This document shows, piece by piece, positions 28,293 through 33,724 of a DNA stretch of 33,724 bases. Position numbers and translations under genes: made by a program. Below the pieces are notes generated by a model. The model made no database searches and had not been told where the DNA came from. It saw only the letters and a list, made by a program, of their open reading frames with translations. The first letter of the stretch is position 1. The number at the start of each line of letters is the position of its first letter. The DNA is from a virus, in the IMG/VR virus record IMGVR_UViG_3300025151_000152, positions 1-33,724 of that record. The stretch is one strand, 5' to 3'.

Positions 28293-29874
28293 TCAGGAGT
28301 TGATGGAGGCTGCGCGAGTCTTCAAAAGCGACTTCCCTATTTACGCCAAAAATATTTTGAGTGTGGTGAACAAGGAGGGGGAGCAGGTTCCTTTCAAGCT
28401 GAATGACGGTCAGAAGCTAGTTCACCGCCAGCTTGAGAGGCAGCTCAAAGAGCAGGGCAAGATCAGGGCCCTGATTTTAAAGGCCAGACAGGTGGGGATA
28501 TCTACTTATGTGGAAGGTCGATTCTTCTGGAAAATTACACAGACGCGGAACGCTAATGCGTTCGTTCTCTCGCACTTGGCTGAAAGTACGAATTCGATTT
28601 TCAACATGGTTCGTATGTTTTACGACAACGTGCCGCATAAAGCTTTCAAGCCTAATCTTTCGTCTCAAAGCGCCGCGACGTTGGTATTCGACGAGATCAA
28701 CTCACGTTACCGAGTGGGTACGGCACGATCTACTCAGACGGGGCGAGGACAAACTAACCGATTTGTCCATGGATCGGAGGTCGCCTTCTACCCGCAAGGG
28801 GCCGACATCGTAGCGGGTCTGCTGCAAACGGTAGGCGGATCCGGCAGTGAAGTAATCCTTGAGTCCACGGCCAATGGTGCCGGCGGCTGGTTCTATGACC
28901 AAGTCATGAAGTCCCTGCGCGGGGAGACTGACTGGATAACTTGTTTTGTCCCATGGTTTGCGATGGCGGAGTACCGGGCCAAGGTACGGCCTTACTTTGA
29001 GCGCAGCCGTGAAGAGGAGCAGCTAGCCGAAAAGTACAACCTGAGTGATGAGCAGCTGCAGTTCCGCCGCAATAAAATCGATGAGTTAGGCGGTTTCGAT
29101 CTATTTAAACAAGAATATCCCTCAACTCCCCTCGAGGCCTTCCTTACTTCAGGCCGGTGCTTTGTCGAGGACGAGGTGCTGGGTGATGCCGAGAAGGAGT
29201 GCTATACACCTGACTTTGTGGGTGAGTTTCTCAGCGACGGCATGGCTGAGCGTTCCAGTGGGCCTTACCGGGAATGGTACGCACCAAGCCAGGACGAGTC
29301 TTATGTGATCGGCGTGGATGTGGCAGAGGGCCTGTCATACGGTGATTACTCGTGCGCTCAGGTGCTGGATAGCCGCGGGAATCAGGTGGCCTGCTGGCAC
29401 GGGCACATTGATCCGTATGAGTGGGGCAACGTGGTGTCCAATCTTGGGCGCAGGTTTAACGGCGCTTATGTCATCGTCGAGCGCAACAATCACGGGCTCA
29501 CCACTCTCCGCCGGCTGCAGGAGTTGAACTATCCCAGCCTATTCGTAGAGAGCTCTGTTGATGGTGCATACGGTGACAAAATCACAAAGCGCGGTGGCTT
29601 CCTGACGACCTCAAAAACCAAGCCTTTGATCATCGACAACCTCGCAGCCTTGCTTAGGCAGCGCGATTCTGGGATAGCAGATACGAACCTAATCAAAGAG
29701 TTGCGAACGTATGTGATCGACGAGAAGGGGGCGACAAACGCTCAGTCGGGATGTTATGATGACAGGGTGATGGCTTTCGCTGTCGCGCTCCACGGACTGG
29801 CATCTATGCCGCGGCCTCGGGTACACACGGCTGCTCGGCGATTTAAAACCGTTGACACCACCGTGGGGTATTGA
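28285..29874 (+). CDS. terL: Terminase large subunit (529 aa)
   Basis: ATPase motor plus nuclease. Walker A-like KARQVGIST at 66-74, Walker B region VILESTANG with Glu193, nuclease motif IGVDVAEG with Asp345, and CYDDRVMAFA with Asp492/Asp493 near the end. GTG start overlapping the HNH stop by 8 bp. It packages DNA into the prohead through the portal encoded directly downstream (4-bp overlap). Length and motif order are typical. Confidence 0.96.
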   Translation: MNDQELMEAARVFKSDFPIYAKNILSVVNKEGEQVPFKLNDGQKLVHRQLERQLKEQGKIRALILKARQVGISTYVEGRFFWKITQTRNANAFVLSHLAESTNSIFNMVRMFYDNVPHKAFKPNLSSQSAATLVFDEINSRYRVGTARSTQTGRGQTNRFVHGSEVAFYPQGADIVAGLLQTVGGSGSEVILESTANGAGGWFYDQVMKSLRGETDWITCFVPWFAMAEYRAKVRPYFERSREEEQLAEKYNLSDEQLQFRRNKIDELGGFDLFKQEYPSTPLEAFLTSGRCFVEDEVLGDAEKECYTPDFVGEFLSDGMAERSSGPYREWYAPSQDESYVIGVDVAEGLSYGDYSCAQVLDSRGNQVACWHGHIDPYEWGNVVSNLGRRFNGAYVIVERNNHGLTTLRRLQELNYPSLFVESSVDGAYGDKITKRGGFLTTSKTKPLIIDNLAALLRQRDSGIADTNLIKELRTYVIDEKGATNAQSGCYDDRVMAFAVALHGLASMPRPRVHTAARRFKTVDTTVGY

Positions 29875-31862
29875 TGGACGCTGTCCTGCAAGAGGCGCCC
29901 GGATTCGATGTGGAGAATCCTGATGGCACTCAAGATGTAGAAATGATGAGTCTCGGATCAAAGCTTTCTGCTTTGTTTTCCGAGTATAAGGATGCGCGTC
30001 GAGAAACCGAGGACGAGTGGATCAAGGATCTGCGTCAGTTCTCCGGCCAGTATGACCCCGAGACGATCGCCAGACTCAACGAAGCTGCCGGTTCACGCAG
30101 CAAAGTATTCGTAGGACTTTCTCGCACCAAGGTGATGGCTGCATACAGCCGCCTTGTCGACCTCTTATTCCAAAGCGGCCATGCGTTTTTCGCAGTCAGT
30201 CCTACTCCCCGCCCCAAGATAAATCCCCTGAAGCGTGCAGAGATGCAGCAGATGTTGATCAACAACATTGTGGAGCTGGGTCAGGGCCAGCCTGAAGAGG
30301 TGATACGGCAAGTTCTCGCGGAGAACGAAGAGGCTATTCGCCAGGGGCTTCAGGAACAAGAAGAGCGTCTCGCCCTGATAGCTTCTGAAGAAATGCAGAA
30401 GGACATCGAAGATCAGCTGATCGAAGAGAACACTGAGCAGAAGATGAAGGAGGCGATTCTCGAGGCCTGCATTTTCGGTTCCGGCGCAATCAAGTCAGGG
30501 ACGGTAAAGATCGACCGAGTTCAGTCGTATCAGCGCATTGAGGACGAGATGGGCCGGTCTACCTACGCGATGGTCATGCAAGAGGAGGCGCGGCCAGAGA
30601 TTGAGTCGGTTTCGATTTTTGATCTCTACCCAGATCCCTATTGCACAAGCCTCGAGGACTGCTCAGGTATGTTCCGGCGTCATGTGTTGACCCGCCGTCA
30701 GTTCCGCGAGCTATCAGATCTGCCTGCGTTTGATTCCGAGATTGTTCTTTCGATCTTGAAAAATAACCGAGGCGGCAATCACGAAGAGGAAGACCATGAA
30801 CGAACCCGGCGACAGATCGCTGGAATTCAGGATCATGGTGACTCTCGGCGGTATGAGCTTCTGGAGTTCTGGGGGACGATAGACGGGTATGACCTGCAAG
30901 ATGTTGGCGTTGAGCTGCCAGAGGGGGCTGATCCTTCTGCAGACTTTGATGCAAACGTCTGGATCTGTGCCGGCAAGGTAATCAAGGCGGCTATGAACCC
31001 GGTTAAAGGCTACCGCATCCCTTACAACATTTTTCCATATGAGCGCACGCCCCACCAGTTTTGGGGAGTTGGGGTGCCCCGCATGATGCGCGACTCGCAG
31101 CAGACCATGAATGCGGCGACCCGTATCTGGCTGGACAACATGGCCCTTAGCTCGGGGCCGATGGTGGAAGTAAACACCGATCTTCTCGCTGCGGGTGAAG
31201 ATCCGACTGACCTTCATCCGTGGCGAGTCTTTTTGAGGTCTGGTGGCGATGGTTCTATGCCGGCGGTGAGGTATTACCAGCCTGTTGCAAACGCGAATGG
31301 CCTGAACCAGATCATCGAGATCTTCCGAAGATTTGCCGACGAGACCACATCGCTGCCTTCCTATACTCATGGCGAGCAGACTAAGAGCCTCAACAAAACG
31401 GCGACTGGCATATCTATGCTCATGGGCGCAGCCAACGTCGCACTGAAGTCCACCATCAAGAACATTGATGACTTCCTAATTAGGCCCATGATAGAATCGT
31501 TATTCCACTTCAATATGAATTTTGGAGTGAATGAGCGTGCCAAAGGCGACTTAAAAGTCGTGGCGCGTGGCAGCACCGCACTCGTGCAGAAAGAAGTGCA
31601 GAGCCAGCGACTTCTTCAATTCCTCTCGCTGGTCTCAAATCCCATGGACTCTCAATTGGTGGATCGAGCCAAGCTTTTGCGTGATATCGCGCAGAGCATG
31701 GACATCGATCCTGCCGACGTTATCAAGTCTGAGGAGCAGCTAATTGCCGAACAGCAAGCAGCGTTACAGCAACAGCAAATGCTCGCCGCGGCAGGCCCGG
31801 GCGATCAAGGTCTTAACCCTGACGGAGGAATGGCCCCTCCTGGTGGAGTTGCTGGAATCTAG
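29874..31862 (+). CDS. Portal protein (662 aa)
   Basis: The dodecameric head-tail connector through which DNA enters and leaves. The N-terminal region has KLSALFSEYKDARRETEDEW and SRSKVFVGLSRTKVMAAYSR, then long helices (LIEENTEQKMKEAILEACIF), and a Gln-rich tail (EQQAALQQQQML), the usual layout of podovirus-type portals. ATG at 29874 (preceded in frame by TTG) overlapping the terL stop. ~660 residues is within the range of podovirus portals. Confidence 0.9.
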   Translation: MDAVLQEAPGFDVENPDGTQDVEMMSLGSKLSALFSEYKDARRETEDEWIKDLRQFSGQYDPETIARLNEAAGSRSKVFVGLSRTKVMAAYSRLVDLLFQSGHAFFAVSPTPRPKINPLKRAEMQQMLINNIVELGQGQPEEVIRQVLAENEEAIRQGLQEQEERLALIASEEMQKDIEDQLIEENTEQKMKEAILEACIFGSGAIKSGTVKIDRVQSYQRIEDEMGRSTYAMVMQEEARPEIESVSIFDLYPDPYCTSLEDCSGMFRRHVLTRRQFRELSDLPAFDSEIVLSILKNNRGGNHEEEDHERTRRQIAGIQDHGDSRRYELLEFWGTIDGYDLQDVGVELPEGADPSADFDANVWICAGKVIKAAMNPVKGYRIPYNIFPYERTPHQFWGVGVPRMMRDSQQTMNAATRIWLDNMALSSGPMVEVNTDLLAAGEDPTDLHPWRVFLRSGGDGSMPAVRYYQPVANANGLNQIIEIFRRFADETTSLPSYTHGEQTKSLNKTATGISMLMGAANVALKSTIKNIDDFLIRPMIESLFHFNMNFGVNERAKGDLKVVARGSTALVQKEVQSQRLLQFLSLVSNPMDSQLVDRAKLLRDIAQSMDIDPADVIKSEEQLIAEQQAALQQQQMLAAAGPGDQGLNPDGGMAPPGGVAGI

Positions 31863-32022
31863 ACTAATTGATGCGCAGGTCAAGTTAGAGGCCGCGGGGA
31901 AAGATGATTTTAGGTACGAGCAAGGGCGCGTGGCAGAACTGCGCACCGTGCTTGGACTGGAAGAATCTGCAGAAGCAGTTATTGAAGCCGAGAGAAATCC
32001 AAGACGGAGCTCCGGCTTTTGA
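31843..32022 (+). CDS. Small hypothetical protein overlapping the portal 3' end (59 aa or longer)
   Basis: Frame shifted from the portal. The start is uncertain: GTG at 31843 is chosen, TTG codons at 31744 and 31849 are possible, and GGAGGA lies 13 nt before the GTG. The downstream part (LLESRLIDAQVKLEA, FRYEQGRVAELRTVLGLEES) reads as a helical protein of the head-completion type. It fills the gap to the scaffold gene with 25 bp to spare. No firm family call. Confidence 0.6.
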   Translation: MELLESRLIDAQVKLEAAGKDDFRYEQGRVAELRTVLGLEESAEAVIEAERNPRRSSGF

Positions 32023-32047
32023 CGGACACCCCCTAGAGGAACCGTAA

Positions 32048-32950
32048 ATGGCAAAAGTAAATCCTGAGCAATTGGAAGCGGAAGCTCAAGAAATGATGGC
32101 CCGATTAAAGGGCGAGGCTGAGGCCCCTCAAGAAGAGGATACCCAAAGCCCCGAGCCGGAGATCGAGGCACAGGCACCCGAAGAGCCAACGGATACTGCC
32201 GAAGAAATTGAGCAGGCTCCCGTCGAAGACAGTGAAAGCGGCGAAATGTCTGAGACGGATCAAGCTTTGAAAAAAGCTGATGAACGCTACCGAAATGCCC
32301 AGCGAAAGATGACGCAGGCGACACAAGAGTCAGCCGATCTCCGACGAGCACTCGAGGAGACACAAGGCCAGCTTAAAAACCTGCAGCGTCAGCTTGCTGA
32401 AAAGGACGTCGATCTAGAAAAGTTAAAGGCAGTTAGGGAAGAGTATCCAGACTTAGCCGGCCCTATTCTAGATATGGTGGACAGGACGCAAGCACAGGTA
32501 GCCGAACAAAATGAAGAGCTTGAACAGCTCCGGCGAATGCGAGAGCAAGAAGCAGTTGATGCTGCTCAGGCAGCTCACATGGCTCGCATCAGAGACGCCC
32601 ACCCGGACTTGGATGACATCGTCCAAACGGGAGACTGGGCTGATTGGCTGGAGACTCAGGGTGCTGAGGTTCACCATTGGGTTCGTGAAGGATCCTCTAA
32701 TGATGTGATCAAAGTCCTGAGTGATTTCAAGTCCGACATGGGATTCGGTCAACCGACGCCGCAAGAGAAGGCGCTCGATAAGGCGAAAGCTGTGGCAGAG
32801 CCAAAGCTCCCGAAATCGAGAAAGCCTGATACTGGTGCCGGACAAAAAATCTACTCTGCGGCTGACATAAAGGCTATGTCTCTGAAGGACTTTGAGAACC
32901 AAAGAGGCGACATTATGGAAGCTTGGAGGCAAGACAACATCCGGCGTTAA
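32048..32950 (+). CDS. Scaffolding protein (300 aa)
   Basis: An acidic, Glu/Pro/Ala-rich N-terminus (residues ~1-70), a long coiled coil (~75-180), a short globular segment (MARIRDAHPDLDDIVQTGDW), and a Lys-rich C-terminal helix that would contact the capsid protein. This order and the position between portal and capsid define an assembly scaffold. ATG with AGAGGAAC upstream. The intergenic gap to the capsid gene is 27 bp. Confidence 0.9.
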   Translation: MAKVNPEQLEAEAQEMMARLKGEAEAPQEEDTQSPEPEIEAQAPEEPTDTAEEIEQAPVEDSESGEMSETDQALKKADERYRNAQRKMTQATQESADLRRALEETQGQLKNLQRQLAEKDVDLEKLKAVREEYPDLAGPILDMVDRTQAQVAEQNEELEQLRRMREQEAVDAAQAAHMARIRDAHPDLDDIVQTGDWADWLETQGAEVHHWVREGSSNDVIKVLSDFKSDMGFGQPTPQEKALDKAKAVAEPKLPKSRKPDTGAGQKIYSAADIKAMSLKDFENQRGDIMEAWRQDNIRR

Positions 32951-32977
32951 TTAACTCTTGCATAGAGGTATTTAACA

Positions 32978-33724
32978 ATGGCTATTGGTGCTAACGGCTC
33001 TGGCGCGGCTTTCGAGTACGCGGCTAATCAGGGCGGCTTCATCCCGGAAATTTTCAGCAAGTTGCTGCAGGCTAAGTTCTACGCATCTTCTGTTCTTCCG
33101 GCAATCTCAAACACCGAATATGAGGGTGAAATCTCTGGTCAGGGCGATAAGGTTCACATCCGAACCGTGCCCAACGTAACGGTTGCCGACTACACTGGCT
33201 CAATCAGCTACGCTGATTTGACCACCAGCACTGTCGAGCTCCTGATCGATCAGGCCAAGAGCTATGCCTTTAAGGTAGACGACATCCTTGGTGCTCAGGG
33301 CGATATTGACATGCTGGCGGAAGCTTCTGCTGACGCTGCAGAGTCAATGCGCATCGCTGTCGAGACGGATGTCCTGGCTAACGTCGTAACTGGTGCAACC
33401 ACTACGGGCGCTCAGACTACGATTACTGCGGCCAACATCCTCGAAAACATCCTTGAAATTGCAAAGGATCTGGACGAGCTGAACATCCCTGAAGAGGGAC
33501 GCTACATCGTTCTGCCGCCCAGCATGATCTCTCTGCTCAAGCAGAGCGAACTGCGTCAGGCGTACTTGACTGGTGATGGCACTTCACCTCTCCGCAACGG
33601 TCAGGTGGGTCAGGTAGACCGCTTTACGGTTTACCAGAGCAATCTGCTCTACACCCCAGCTTCAGGTACTGATGCTACTTACACCCACGTTCTCGCGGGT
33701 CATCCCAAGGCAATCACGTTCGCC
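32978..33724 (+). CDS. Major capsid protein, 3' end outside window (249 residues seen)
   Basis: ATG at 32978 with AGAGG 10 nt upstream. Starts MAIGANGSGAAFEYAANQGG, then FIPEIFSKLLQAKFYASSVL, typical of P22-like or T7-like coat proteins with an HK97 fold. The N-arm lacks the long delta domain of HK97. The E-loop region (KVHIRTVPNVTVADYTG) and later ILPPSMISLLKQSEL fit. It runs out of the window in frame. Confidence 0.92.
   Translation, partial: MAIGANGSGAAFEYAANQGGFIPEIFSKLLQAKFYASSVLPAISNTEYEGEISGQGDKVHIRTVPNVTVADYTGSISYADLTTSTVELLIDQAKSYAFKVDDILGAQGDIDMLAEASADAAESMRIAVETDVLANVVTGATTTGAQTTITAANILENILEIAKDLDELNIPEEGRYIVLPPSMISLLKQSELRQAYLTGDGTSPLRNGQVGQVDRFTVYQSNLLYTPASGTDATYTHVLAGHPKAITFA

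Noticed and set aside
1-33724. CRISPR array, transposase or insertion sequence
   Set aside because: No regularly spaced repeats and no transposase-like protein or terminal inverted repeats were seen on either strand.

Overview
The window is part of a temperate tailed-phage (Caudoviricetes) genome, probably podovirus-like, that infects a proteobacterium and most likely a gammaproteobacterium. Evidence for a phage: a contiguous packaging and head module (small terminase, large terminase, portal, scaffold, major capsid protein), an internal-virion or ejection module led by a 2514-residue polyvalent protein, a lambda-like repressor/operator switch, a tyrosine integrase and a recombination/replication module. 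Host and habitat are inferences. The attachment site carries the 3' half of a tRNA-Ala(GGC), a second site carries a tmRNA-like 3' tail, and several small families (DUF6321-like, DUF5872-like, short lysine-rich proteins) are ones I associate with marine phages. Phage genes continue off both ends, so the window looks like an unintegrated or circularly permuted viral genome rather than a host-prophage junction.

Layout, left to right. (1) 1-10330, plus strand: the end of the virion module. It holds a coiled-coil protein, the giant polyvalent protein (HEMWH zincin motif, fourfold LLsG repeat, LPD38-like C-terminal region), a C-terminal-anchored membrane protein, and four tiny lysine-rich proteins. 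Two short reading frames with good ribosome binding sites are nested out of frame inside low-complexity linkers of the giant gene. (2) 10331-11300: non-coding and attachment region with a strong GAAA-capped hairpin, a tandem 12-bp repeat, a tmRNA-like tail, a two-gene cassette (DUF1289-like plus unknown) and a tRNA-Ala 3' half overlapping the integrase 3' end. (3) 15615-11211, minus strand: recombination and integration operon with a Rad52-like annealing protein (DUF1071/Sak3), a YqaJ-type exonuclease, an SSB, a CsrA-like protein and the integrase. (4) 15620-16386: control region, with the repressor gene flanked by operator-like AGTTAACT sites lying in or beside divergent promoters. (5) 16386-20898, plus strand: replication operon with a replisome organiser, DnaB-like ATPase, ribbon-helix-helix protein, Ref-like HNH nuclease, Holliday-junction-resolvase-like nuclease and small unknowns.

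(6) 24832-20870, minus strand: about a dozen tightly overlapping small genes of mostly unknown function. Four translation units begin with the same extended Shine-Dalgarno box ACAACTTGGAGA placed exactly 7 nt before the start codon. (7) 24988-33724, plus strand: coiled-coil/TM protein, small terminase, a 350-bp GC-rich palindromic non-coding stretch (possible packaging site), DUF6321-like protein, a 292-residue lipoprotein, DUF5675-like lysis candidate, HNH nuclease, large terminase, portal, scaffold and a partial capsid gene.

Working model. The repressor silences both the recombination/integration promoter and the replication promoter through shared palindromic operators. The integrase recombines within tRNA-Ala(GGC). 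After induction, the replication and annealing modules copy the genome, the terminase/HNH pair packages it, and the giant polyvalent protein is packaged and ejected with the DNA. All functions are read from sequence motifs without database searches.
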